DNA of 64,000 bases from Streptomyces sp. Y2F8-2. GTDB lineage: Bacteria > Actinomycetota > Actinomycetes > Streptomycetales > Streptomycetaceae. Every line of letters starts with the position of its first letter. Positions within the stretch are counted from its first letter, which is position 1. The DNA is taken from positions 87,558 through 151,557 of the forward strand of contig NZ_BNGS01000015.1 of NCBI RefSeq assembly GCF_014905555.1, in the 5' to 3' direction. This document shows positions 25,114-33,023 of this stretch, one piece after another. The notes beneath the pieces were generated by a model. The model was not told where the DNA came from. It did not search any database and saw only the letters and a program-made list of their open reading frames with translations. A program made the position numbers and the translations under genes.

Positions 25114-25695
25114 ATGCCTGACCAAACATTGGCCCCTATGCGGGCCCGCGCCGAGCGCTGGTTCTCCGTGGCGGTAGCCACTCGTGTGAATTCTGTGCTG
25201 TCCGTCTTTTTTGAAAAACTCTCCAGTCAGGAGGATTCCTTTGCCGCTGTGCAGGTGGTCGAATCCGCTTGGCGTGAGGCCGCTGGCCAGGGTGAAGAAG
25301 CCGGATTCCAGTTGGAGTCCATCCCCCTGCTGGAGCGGCTCAAGGGGAAGGCGATTTCGCTGGACAATCCCGCCGGGGCGGCCGTCGCTGCTGCTGCCGA
25401 TGCCGCCCTCCTCATCTCGTCGTACCATCGGGATGACAATCCGCGTGTCGCTGAAGTGATGGCATCCGCGCTTACTGTGGCACTCGAATTTGACCGTCAT
25501 GGGATCGCTGCACCAGAGGGGTACGCTAGTTGGCTGTCATTTGAAAGCCTTGGGCATGCCGACCTGGCCAACCTCGTTTTTGGAGATGAGGCAAGGCTTG
25601 ATCCTGGCGACTCATTCGAGATCAGGTTCAAGAGCGGGGAGGATTCGATGACTTACCGCAACTCGATCAAGGCATGGCTTCGCGACGTCCGTTAG
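25114..25695 (+). CDS. Probable orphan immunity-like protein
   Basis: A 193-residue mostly helical protein from ATG at 25114 (MPDQTLAPMRARAERWFSVA); the open frame extends upstream through the orphan HINT tail. It has WREAAGQGEEAG and DAALLISSYHRDDNPRVAEV segments, and no family I can name with confidence. Its lower GC, acidic and helical character and place directly after a HINT end indicate an immunity gene that has lost its toxin. Alternatively the fused frame could itself be a toxin-like C-terminus. A weak ribosome site leaves the start uncertain. Confidence 0.5.
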   Translation: MPDQTLAPMRARAERWFSVAVATRVNSVLSVFFEKLSSQEDSFAAVQVVESAWREAAGQGEEAGFQLESIPLLERLKGKAISLDNPAGAAVAAAADAALLISSYHRDDNPRVAEVMASALTVALEFDRHGIAAPEGYASWLSFESLGHADLANLVFGDEARLDPGDSFEIRFKSGEDSMTYRNSIKAWLRDVR

Positions 25696-25963
25696 TACCG
25701 CTTGGTACTCGGCAGCGTTTTGCTGCTGGACTTGATCGAGCGATGGTGATGTCGTCTCCTGACGGACGGCTTTCTGTGCGCCAGCTGCTCTGTGCGTGTG
25801 AGGTGTGCGCAGGGCAGCGTTCGCTTCGGTGGTTCGGCCGCTACCCAAACTTGAAAGCATGATGTCGGTCAACCGTCTGCGAATCAGGCCGGTACTGACG
25901 GGACAGTCGGCGAAGACGGTGGAGCAGTGGGACAACGAACTCCGAGAGTTCCTGGCCGGGGGA

Positions 25964-26288
25964 CTACTTAGGCTCGTCCCGTAACCGGTCTTCGAATGGG
26001 CATGGATCAGGTCGGTTGCCGTGCGGCACCCTCGGCTGTCCGGCGAGGGCGAGGTTGTGCAGGTGGGCGATGCCGCTCATGGTGTGGTGTACACCTTCAC
26101 CCTTGAGTCGGCAGTCGCGCAGGATCTCGACCCCGGTCCTCCAACTGCGGCCCCCAGGGCCGGCCCTTGTGGACCGGGTCCGCGCCCTCACGCCGCAGCG
26201 CGGTGATCAGCTTGCGGAACTGCCGTGGGCTCAGCCCGGTGAACGGGGCTATCCAGGACGGTTCCGACGCCGCAATCACTCCTGCCAC
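25964..26288 (-). pseudogene. IS5-family transposase with internal deletion
   Basis: The N-terminus on the minus strand (MAGVIAASEPSWIAPFTGLS, then FRKLITALRREGADPVHKGR) and the C-terminus (ILRDCRLKGEGVHHTMSGIA, then HLHNLALAG) are both typical of one IS5-type transposase of about 280 residues. About 190 residues including the DDE core are missing, and the two ends are in different frames joined near 26120. The element is dead. Confidence 0.8.
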
Positions 26289-26364
26289 AACAAGATCATG
26301 GCATCGTGTCCAGGGAGCGATGGGGGACGGCCGACAGAGGCCTGACCAGGGGTACCCTCGGACG

Positions 26365-27348
26365 ATGTCGAATCGGGCGGTAGCAGCTGGAGTAGGTCTC
26401 GCGCGGGTGATGGCGCACTGCGGGGGCAGCCCATCAGCAGCCGTGCACTATCTGGCGGGCGCCATCGCCTCCGGACCTGAGAACCCTGAACCCTATGCGG
26501 TTCTTGCCGAGTTGTGGAGCGACAAGCCGTCGGAGCTGGCCGAGGTCGTTCAGGGGGCCGACTCCTTGAGGACGGTACTGGCGCAGTCATACATCAGCTT
26601 CCTTCAGGACGACATGGACGGCGCGGCGCTGTCGATCGGATCGGTCACGGGTGTGCGACCCGACATCGCCTGGGCCAAAGCCCCCTGGTTCAGCGATGAA
26701 CGATTTCTCGGTGTGGTGAGTGCCGATGCCCTGGCCGAGGCCGCAATGCGGACGATGGACTATGGCCATGATCTGGACACCGAAAGCATGCGGGAACGAT
26801 TTCACCCCTGGTTCGAAGCCATCGACGTGGTCTCTGCCCGCCAGCCGTTGCCGGAGGCCTTGGCCAAGATGGCGATCTTGCTGCGGGCATGCGGTCTCAC
26901 CGATGCGTCGTCTGCCCTCTGCGACCAGGCGGACTCCGTTGAGCGGATCATGCTGACGGAAGTTGTGCGAGCGGGCACGTGGCGCAAGCTGGGTGATCTT
27001 CAGCAGACCGTGGCGGCGTTCGAGCGCGCTCTTGCCCTGGAACCGGCCAACTGGTCGCTCTATCTCGACCTGGCCGATGTGCGTGCTGAGCAGGGCGATT
27101 TCACCTCTGCGGTCTGGCTGATCGAGCACGGGATGAGGTACGAGCCGGCTGAGCTCTCACTTCGCGCGGCCGGGGCTGCCTACCGTGCACGACTGACCGG
27201 CTCGCGTGCCGATCTCAGCGAACTCATCGAACTGGCGCCGAATCTGCCGAACGACTCGTACCGGGACCTGCTGATTGATCACGCTTGTGCTGGTCCCGCG
27301 CTGCCTGCCGAGCTCGTGGCTGCGGCCCGGCGCGTCCAGAACAGCTGA
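26365..27348 (+). CDS. TPR-like repeat protein
   Basis: A 327-residue protein of helical hairpins. The clearest TPR unit is KLGDLQQTVAAFERALALEP near residues 210-230, followed by WSLYLDLADVRAEQGDFTSA; an earlier unit is AVHYLAGAIASGPENPEPYA at about 24-45. The ATG at 26365 was preferred over a longer open frame from 26167 that runs into the transposase relic. It sits between orphan toxin-immunity pieces. It could be an immunity or adaptor protein of the locus or an unrelated bystander; sequence alone does not decide. Confidence 0.6.
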   Translation: MSNRAVAAGVGLARVMAHCGGSPSAAVHYLAGAIASGPENPEPYAVLAELWSDKPSELAEVVQGADSLRTVLAQSYISFLQDDMDGAALSIGSVTGVRPDIAWAKAPWFSDERFLGVVSADALAEAAMRTMDYGHDLDTESMRERFHPWFEAIDVVSARQPLPEALAKMAILLRACGLTDASSALCDQADSVERIMLTEVVRAGTWRKLGDLQQTVAAFERALALEPANWSLYLDLADVRAEQGDFTSAVWLIEHGMRYEPAELSLRAAGAAYRARLTGSRADLSELIELAPNLPNDSYRDLLIDHACAGPALPAELVAAARRVQNS

Positions 27349-27378
27349 GGCTCCGCTCCTCCATGGGCAGCAGCTCCA

Positions 27379-27486
27379 GTCAACAAGTGCCCAGCGGCGC
27401 GACCCAAGACCGTCGTTGCCTCGAACCGACGTTACGTCCCTCGGGCGGTCAAGGATCAGCTGGGCGAGAGGATGTTCAGGTCATGA
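27379..27486 (+). pseudogene. Polymorphic-toxin C-terminal tail, orphan
   Basis: In one frame the DNA reads VNKCPAARPKTVVASNRRYV then PRAVKDQLGERMFRS and a TGA at 27484-27486. The R/N-R-Y-V-P-R-A-V-K-D-Q-L pattern resembles the tail region of secreted HNH-like or related polymorphic toxins. The stop overlaps the ATG of the next gene (ATGA at 27483), the arrangement expected for a toxin end followed by its immunity gene. Upstream toxin sequence and start are missing. Confidence 0.45.
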
Positions 27487-28079
27487 GCGAAACACAGGAC
27501 TACATGACACGCGTGGCACGGCTGGACGAGGCAGGCAAGCAGACCATGGCAGCACTGCTGCTTGTCAGGTACTGCAGCTGGCACACCGATCCCAAGTTCC
27601 AGCAGTGGTTCGGGCTGGCCCGGGACGCGCTGGCAGACGCCACCTCAGCCGCTCGTGCAGTGCTTCGGGGAGAAGCCACAGACCTTGCGGGCCTTCGGGT
27701 CGTGCTCGGCGAGGCACTGGAGGCATGTGATCCGGACGGTCCGCCTTTCGAAGCGGAAATCACGGATCACCTGCTGTTCGCCACCGAAGTGTTCGACTTC
27801 CTTCTCGCACCGGAGGAAACAGAGGCGCTCGCCCAAGCCTTCGAACGTGCCGACGAATTGGCAGATGCGCACGGGGATATGGCGCGGGAGGAACTTCCCG
27901 ATGGCCATGAACTCGCAACCGTCGACTTCGAAGGCATGGAAGCCGATGCCCGGGAGGCAGACAGCGAGGTGCCTTTGGACCGGCGTGCGGCTTTGCAGCG
28001 CAGTGAGGAGTTCGCCGACCTGTATGCGCGCGTCATCGGGTTGAGCTACTCGGAAGAGGATGCCGGAATCAGTGACTGA
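27483..28079 (+). CDS. Acidic putative immunity protein
   Basis: A 198-residue, strongly acidic, helical protein (AQAFERADELADAHGDMARE; EGMEADAREADSEVP). I recognise no named family with confidence. The ATG overlaps the stop of a toxin-tail relic, so it was probably translated with a toxin and serves as its immunity partner. Translation signals are otherwise weak. It is the last gene of the toxin-immunity trail; the convergent MFS gene ends 115 bases further on. Confidence 0.5.
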   Translation: MSETQDYMTRVARLDEAGKQTMAALLLVRYCSWHTDPKFQQWFGLARDALADATSAARAVLRGEATDLAGLRVVLGEALEACDPDGPPFEAEITDHLLFATEVFDFLLAPEETEALAQAFERADELADAHGDMAREELPDGHELATVDFEGMEADAREADSEVPLDRRAALQRSEEFADLYARVIGLSYSEEDAGISD

Positions 28080-28193
28080 GCAACTGCTCGCCGTGCTGGC
28101 CGGACGGCTGCCGACCGCCGAGGGCGAGGGCAGCGGGGCAGATCGTGGCGGGCTGGAGCGACCGGGCCCGCCTGAGCCGGCAGGCCCATGAGC

Positions 28194-29435
28194 TCACAAG
28201 CCTGCCGGCGCACGGCGGCAGCAACCGCTGCCCCGCGTTCCCCGATTCTTCTCGATGGCGACGGCGGAGGCGGAGAGGAGCGTCGCGGCCGCGAGGCTGC
28301 CCCAGAGGGCGGCCGGGCCGAGCGGTGCGAGAGCGGTGATGACCGCAGGGGAGACGGCGAGGCCGAAGCCCGTGGAGAGCTGGAACCGGGCCAGAGTGCG
28401 CCCCAGGACATGGGCCGGGGCGAGCGCGGTGACGAGCGCGGTGGCGCTGCCGGCGTAAATGATCTCTCCGATGGTGCAGACCACGGATACCGTGGCGATG
28501 GCCGGGGTACCCCAGCCGGGTCCCAGTGAGGTGGCCGCGAGGAAGCCGAGGTAGGACGCGGCCAGGACCACGCCGGAAAGGGCCAGCACGGACCGCCGCG
28601 AGAAGCGGGACATGAGGACGGTGACCGGTACCTGCAGGGCGACGACCAGCACCGTGTTGGCCACGAAGACGGCTGCTGACCACACCGGGGACGCGTGCAA
28701 CTGCGTGACCAGGACCAGAGGAATCGCGATCTCCGGGACGTTGAGGCAGAACGCGTAGACCACATTGGCGGCAAGTAGCGCGAACTTCCGGGGTGCGGGC
28801 GCCCTGCCTCCGTCGTCGGCCGGGGTGGCGGCCGGATGTGCGTGCAGGCGGACCGACCACGTCAGGGCCGCTGCGATGAGATAGGCGAGTCCGGTGACGG
28901 CTGCCAGCGCCCGCAGTGCGGTGGTGCCGCCCGCCAGGCACGCGGTGGCGAGGAGGGCGCCCGCGCCCAGGGCGGCGTTGCGCAGGGCGCGGCCTCCCGC
29001 GAGCGCGGCGTCGCGTTCCCGACCATGGGCGACCGTGGCCACGACGGCCGCATGGGCGGCCGGCCATGCCTGGTTGCCGATGCCGAGGAAGAGCGCCGCC
29101 GCCGCGAACAGTCCGGCGTGCCCCGCCGGGGTGGCCGGCAGCAGCGCCACGCCCAGCACCCGCACCAGCATCGATGCCGCCACGACCGCACTGCGGGCGC
29201 CCCGGTCCAGCCACCGGCCCACCGCAGGCGTACAGACCAGACCTGCGACGACACCGGCCGTCATGGCGATGCCGGTGGCCGGCCCCGACAGCCTCAGTAC
29301 CGTCACGCCGTACAGCAGCAGAAAGGGCCGCAGCAGGCCCGTGCCGAGCGCGTCCACGGCCAGCGCGACGGCATATCGGGGGCCTCCGGAGGCGCGGACG
29401 AGGGCGCGGGGCTGGATCCTGGTGATGGTTGCCAT
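28194..29435 (-). CDS. MFS transporter
   Basis: A 413-residue protein with about twelve membrane helices. The motif-A-like loop between helices 2 and 3 is GRWLDRGARSAV; helix-rich segments such as GLVCTPAVG and a central hydrophilic loop (PADDGGRAPAPRK) split the two halves. The ATG at 29435 (MATITRIQP) is preferred to one 60 bases upstream that would run past the shared operator. It is divergent from an ArsR-type regulator at 29537 with a palindrome between, so it is probably an exporter induced by a small toxic molecule. The substrate is unknown. Confidence 0.8.
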   Translation of the reverse strand: MATITRIQPRALVRASGGPRYAVALAVDALGTGLLRPFLLLYGVTVLRLSGPATGIAMTAGVVAGLVCTPAVGRWLDRGARSAVVAASMLVRVLGVALLPATPAGHAGLFAAAALFLGIGNQAWPAAHAAVVATVAHGRERDAALAGGRALRNAALGAGALLATACLAGGTTALRALAAVTGLAYLIAAALTWSVRLHAHPAATPADDGGRAPAPRKFALLAANVVYAFCLNVPEIAIPLVLVTQLHASPVWSAAVFVANTVLVVALQVPVTVLMSRFSRRSVLALSGVVLAASYLGFLAATSLGPGWGTPAIATVSVVCTIGEIIYAGSATALVTALAPAHVLGRTLARFQLSTGFGLAVSPAVITALAPLGPAALWGSLAAATLLSASAVAIEKNRGTRGSGCCRRAPAGL

Positions 29436-29475
29436 GGCGTCAGACGGTGCGTTCGGCCGCCGGGGCGGGGCACGT

Positions 29476-29498
29476 CGGTTGACGCACATCGTCAATCG
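29476..29498. promoter_or_regulatory. ArsR-type operator palindrome
   Basis: CGGTTGACG-cacat-CGTCAATCG has nine-base arms with one mismatch and a perfect six-base core (TTGACG / CGTCAA). It lies in the 101-bp gap between the divergent MFS and ArsR genes, 38 bases from the regulator start. Confidence 0.6.
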
Positions 29499-29536
29499 GC
29501 GCCGACGCCGCCCCTCCGGTCGGTGATGATGAGGGG

Positions 29537-30622
29537 ATGACGCTGAGGATCGACATCAGCAGTCTGCCGTCCGAGCGAGTGCGCTTCGCCGCCTCCCCGC
29601 TGGCCGAGCTGACCGCGATGCTCCACGTGCTGGCCGAACCCGGTCACCACCCGCAGTTCGCGAACTGGGCCGCGGACGTCTGGGCCGGGCTGCGGCCGGA
29701 GCTGGCCGAGCGGCTCAGGGAGGCGGAGTTCCTGTGGCGTTCCTCGCAGGCCGACTTCCTGATCCCCTCGCGGCCCAGGTCGACCCTCGCCGAGGAACTG
29801 GACGACGTGGACCGGATTGACGACGAGACGTATGTGACCGCTGGGCTCGTCACCACGTGCGGCAGCAATCGGGTCCATTTCCCCGGGAGGTCGCCTCTCA
29901 CCGATGCAGCCGCGCGTGAGCGGGCCCTGGAGGTGGCTCAGGCTCGCGGTGCGCTGCACGAGGCCTTCGCGGAACGGCTGCTCGCGGACTCGGCCGCGGT
30001 CCGGGCGCGGGTGCGCCACACCCTAGAGGAATGCGCCGAGGCCTTCTTCGACGCCGCCTGGGCGGACGTCGCGGTGCAGCTCGCCACCGATCTGCGCCTG
30101 AAGAACGAACTACTCAGGCGGCACGGCATCGGGGCGGCACTCGCGTCGGTCTCCGGCGCGGTCACCCTGGCACCGGACGGCGACTGCATCGTCGTGGACA
30201 AGGTGCAGGACAAGGCGACCGCAGCCCGTGGCGCCGGGGTCACCTTCATCCCCAGCGTCTTCGGCCGCCCGCACCTGGTGGCGGTCCACGCGCCCGGGTG
30301 GCATCCGGTGGTGCAGTACCCCGTCGCCGAGCCGAGTCCGTCGGAGCCGGTTTCTCTGGAGACGGTCACCCTCCGGCTGGAGGCGCTCGCGCATCCGGTA
30401 CGGCTGCGGCTGCTGCGCACCCTGGCCCGCGGCCCGCACACCACCGGCGAGCTGGCCCACTTCTGGGAACTCTCACCCCCGGAGGTGTCCCGCCACCTCG
30501 CCGTCCTGCGCCGCGCGGGCCTGCTCACGGCCCGGCGGCACGGCCGTTACGTCCGTTACACCCTCAAGCTGCCCGATGTGACGGCGCTGGGCGCCGACCT
30601 GCTGGCGGCCGTCCTGCGCTGA
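29537..30622 (+). CDS. ArsR-type regulator with DUF5937 domain
   Basis: A 361-residue regulator. Residues about 8-260 are the DUF5937-type domain (VRFAASPLAELTAMLHVLAE and a long helical body), and residues about 275-355 are an ArsR winged helix (LEALAHPVRLRLLRTLARGP, then PPEVSRHLAVLRRAGLLTAR). There is no Cys pair typical of metal-sensing ArsR proteins in the helix, so a non-metal ligand is likely. It probably controls the divergent MFS exporter. A deleted paralog lies at 3355-3692. GAGGGG directly precedes the ATG with almost no spacer. Confidence 0.85.
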   Translation: MTLRIDISSLPSERVRFAASPLAELTAMLHVLAEPGHHPQFANWAADVWAGLRPELAERLREAEFLWRSSQADFLIPSRPRSTLAEELDDVDRIDDETYVTAGLVTTCGSNRVHFPGRSPLTDAAARERALEVAQARGALHEAFAERLLADSAAVRARVRHTLEECAEAFFDAAWADVAVQLATDLRLKNELLRRHGIGAALASVSGAVTLAPDGDCIVVDKVQDKATAARGAGVTFIPSVFGRPHLVAVHAPGWHPVVQYPVAEPSPSEPVSLETVTLRLEALAHPVRLRLLRTLARGPHTTGELAHFWELSPPEVSRHLAVLRRAGLLTARRHGRYVRYTLKLPDVTALGADLLAAVLR

Positions 30623-31127
30623 GTGGCTTCCGTCCATCGGAACGCCCCGGGTGGCGCCCTCGGCGTGTGGCCGGGCGAGAGGGTGCCTTCCGCGACGCGC
30701 TCCGGCCCACACTCGTGCCCGCCGACACCATCCCGCCGCGTTTCGCCGGCGCGTTCCTGCGTCCCGACCCGCCCTGCGCCGGCAACTGACCGGATACGCC
30801 CGCACCAGCCCGGACCCCGTCACCTCGTCCTTCCCGGAGACCCTCGCGGAACACGCCCCGCTGATGCCCGCGCAGGTCGCCGGACGCCGGCGCACCGCCG
30901 ACCGCGCCGCCCGCCGCCTGACGACGGGGGAGTGAGCCGCCAGTCGGCGGGCGGAGCGTGACGCGCCCACCACGTGGCGGCCGCCCGCACACCCCCTGCG
31001 CATGGCAGCCGCCAACGGGGCAGGGGGTCGCGCAACGGCGCAGGGTCGGATGACGTCCAACCTCGGGAACACGTCAGTGGGGTGGAAGCCCACGGGCGCC
31101 GCGCCAGGCGGCCATTCCGGAGAAGGA
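30623..31127 (+). other. Degraded spacer with unidentified coding-like debris
   Basis: No intact gene. Two short plus-strand frames look protein-like: LRPTLVPADTIPPRFAGAFL near 30690-30760 and RRQLTGYARTSPDPVTSSFP continuing to a stop at 30935. They may be frameshifted parts of one lost gene that I cannot name. Confidence 0.3.
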
Positions 31128-31190
31128 GGCCACCGGCGCGTGAACGCCGTGTCCCCGGGCTTCATCGACATGGGACAGCGATGCGCCGAA
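31128..31190 (+). pseudogene. Short-chain dehydrogenase scrap
   Basis: The sequence reads GRRVNAVSPGFIDMGQR in one frame, the conserved I-R-V-N-x-V-x-P-G-x-I/V segment after the active site of SDR enzymes. Nothing of the Rossmann N-terminus or the YxxxK site is found upstream. A single short motif supports it, so confidence is limited. Confidence 0.35.
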
Positions 31191-31192
31191 GG

Positions 31193-32674
31193 TCACACCA
31201 CCCGTGCCGCGGCGATCGGCCGGTCGGTGACCGTCAGCTTCTCCGCCGTCGTCTTGCTGGTGTTGACGCTCCACCGATAGCGCGAGAACTCCCCAGTGGC
31301 GTCGGAGGCGTAGAACATCATGTGACCGATGCCCACGCCCTGGAAGTTCTCGCCGGTGACATTGCTGACCATGCGGCTGTCGGGGTACGCCGGGTAGTTG
31401 GACAGGCCGTACACGCCGTGCGGGTCGGAGGTGCAGTCGACGATCTCGACGGCGTACTGAGTCTCCCCGGTGAAGTCGGCGGTGCCGGTGAAGGTGCCCT
31501 TCACCTCGCGGACCATCACGATGTGGCCGGTGTTGTCCGCGACCTGACCGTTGTAGTCGATCGCGATCAGGTCGCCCGGCCGCAGGTCGGTCACCTTGCT
31601 GATGCGCCGGAAGTGAGGGCCGGCCGTACCGTTGGCGAAGGCTTTGCGGTAGTCCGCGGCCTCCGGGATGGTGTCCTGGAAATACTTCGTGAAGTAGTCG
31701 TCCGTCGCCCAGCCGTAGGTGTGCTTCAGCACCCGAGTGAGGAAGGACGAGCACCGGGCCTGGGCGATCCACGTCGTCGCGTCGTCGGGAGTGCCCCACG
31801 TCACGGACGACGGGGAGCCGATCAAGTAGACGTTGTTGGCGCGGGCCGTCCGGCCGCTGATGACGGCGACCTCGTCGGCGGTCAGTGCGCGGCCGTAGGC
31901 GCGAACGTCATCGACGGCGCCGTTGAAGCGGTTCGCCGGGGCGCTGTTCCACTTGGCGCGCCCGATGTTGAAGCCTTCCGTCGCAGCCCAGGACAGGGTC
32001 GAGTCCGCGCTGCCCTCCAGCGTGCCGTTGACGTAGAGGTGGATCTGCGCGCCGTCCCAGACACCGGCCAAGTGTGTCCAGAGGCCCAGTGTGGCGGGCT
32101 TGGCCGCCAGCGCGGAGACCTTGGTGCTCTGGTCGGCGCTGCGCACTTTGAACGCCCATGTGCCGGCTGTGTCGTCGTACTGAAGGAGGAAACGGCTCAC
32201 CATCGAGCCGTCCTGGCTCACCGCGGTGTACATGGTGGAGAGACTGGCCGTGTCCGACAGACGCACCCACGCCGAGACGGTGAACGGTGCCGTCGTGTCG
32301 AGGACCGAGCCCGTGGCCGCGTACGCACCCGACGTACCGTCAAGGCTCAGCTCGCCGCCGGCCCGCAGCGTCGTCCACGTCGCGCCCGGACCGAGGGTGA
32401 CGGAGTGTTCGTAGCCCGACCGGTCGGCTCCCGTGCCGTCCAGCGGCCAGTGACCGACGAGACCGTCCGGCAGGTGACCGGCCGCCAGCAAACGCTGGTA
32501 CTGCACCATCTGCTCGGCCTGCAGTAGATGCGGCGCCGACACCGGCGTGAACGGAGTGTCCAGTGGCGCCTCGGCCGCAGCCGTACCGGCGCTCTGTACC
32601 ACCCCCGCCAGCGCTCCGACTCCCACGAGCGCGGCCCCGCCCAGCAATCCGCGTCTGCTGACCACTCCGGCCAT
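31193..32674 (-). CDS. Secreted LamG protein with cysteine-peptidase-like domain
   Basis: A 493-residue protein with a Tat-type signal (SRRGLLGGAALVGVGALAG) and Ala-x-Ala cleavage near residue 34. Residues about 75-280 are a LamG/concanavalin-like domain (HWPLDGTGADRSGYEHSVTL; APFTVSAWVRLS; WTHLAGVWDGAQIHLYVNG). Residues about 305-450 contain CSSFLTRVLKHTYGW, then DLRPGDLIAIDYNG and NTGHIVMVREV, which recall the Cys, G-D and G-H-I-x-x-V blocks of NlpC/P60 or CHAP-type peptidases. It may bind a surface glycan and cleave a cell-wall or peptide bond. The combination is unusual. It is monocistronic. Confidence 0.7.
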   Translation of the reverse strand: MAGVVSRRGLLGGAALVGVGALAGVVQSAGTAAAEAPLDTPFTPVSAPHLLQAEQMVQYQRLLAAGHLPDGLVGHWPLDGTGADRSGYEHSVTLGPGATWTTLRAGGELSLDGTSGAYAATGSVLDTTAPFTVSAWVRLSDTASLSTMYTAVSQDGSMVSRFLLQYDDTAGTWAFKVRSADQSTKVSALAAKPATLGLWTHLAGVWDGAQIHLYVNGTLEGSADSTLSWAATEGFNIGRAKWNSAPANRFNGAVDDVRAYGRALTADEVAVISGRTARANNVYLIGSPSSVTWGTPDDATTWIAQARCSSFLTRVLKHTYGWATDDYFTKYFQDTIPEAADYRKAFANGTAGPHFRRISKVTDLRPGDLIAIDYNGQVADNTGHIVMVREVKGTFTGTADFTGETQYAVEIVDCTSDPHGVYGLSNYPAYPDSRMVSNVTGENFQGVGIGHMMFYASDATGEFSRYRWSVNTSKTTAEKLTVTDRPIAAARVV

Positions 32675-33023
32675 TGCGTCCCCTCCCTCAACAGGCCGAT
32701 CCGCTGTGACCGGCCCGCCTTTTGAATCAACGGGATGAGTCTAGCCACGTGGGCGAATGCCTGACTGACCGGTCATCAGCCCTCTGCCCCCGGCCCGCCA
32801 TCGCCGGCGACTGGACCACTGCCCTGTCCAAGCCGGCCCTGCACTGACCCGCCCGGCGGGCACCGGCACCGGCACCGGCACCGGCACCGGAGCATTCGCG
32901 TTCACCGGGCCCGCGATGCCGTCTCGCGGACGGAGCCGAATCAGCACGTTGGCAGGGCTGGGTTCGGCGATCCCCGGCTGACGCCGGCTCGGTGGCCGAG
33001 CCGGCGTCAAGGGCCGGCAAGTG
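32675..33023. other. Intergenic region, no gene seen
   Basis: Contains the GGCACC tandem repeat at 32859-32888 but no frame with recognisable features. It probably holds the promoter of the LamG protein gene on the minus strand. Confidence 0.4.
32859..32888. repeat. Hexanucleotide microsatellite (GGCACC)x5
   Basis: Five perfect copies of GGCACC in an intergenic region, about 185 bases upstream of the LamG protein start. Copy number could vary by slippage. No functional claim is supported. Confidence 0.8.

Noticed and set aside
30974..32527. 517-codon plus frame opposite the LamG-peptidase gene
   Set aside because: No domain-like sequence; the minus strand has a clear Tat signal, LamG and peptidase-like motifs.
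32859..32888. GGCACC repeat considered as a CRISPR-like or regulatory array
   Set aside because: Six-base units without spacers are a simple microsatellite.
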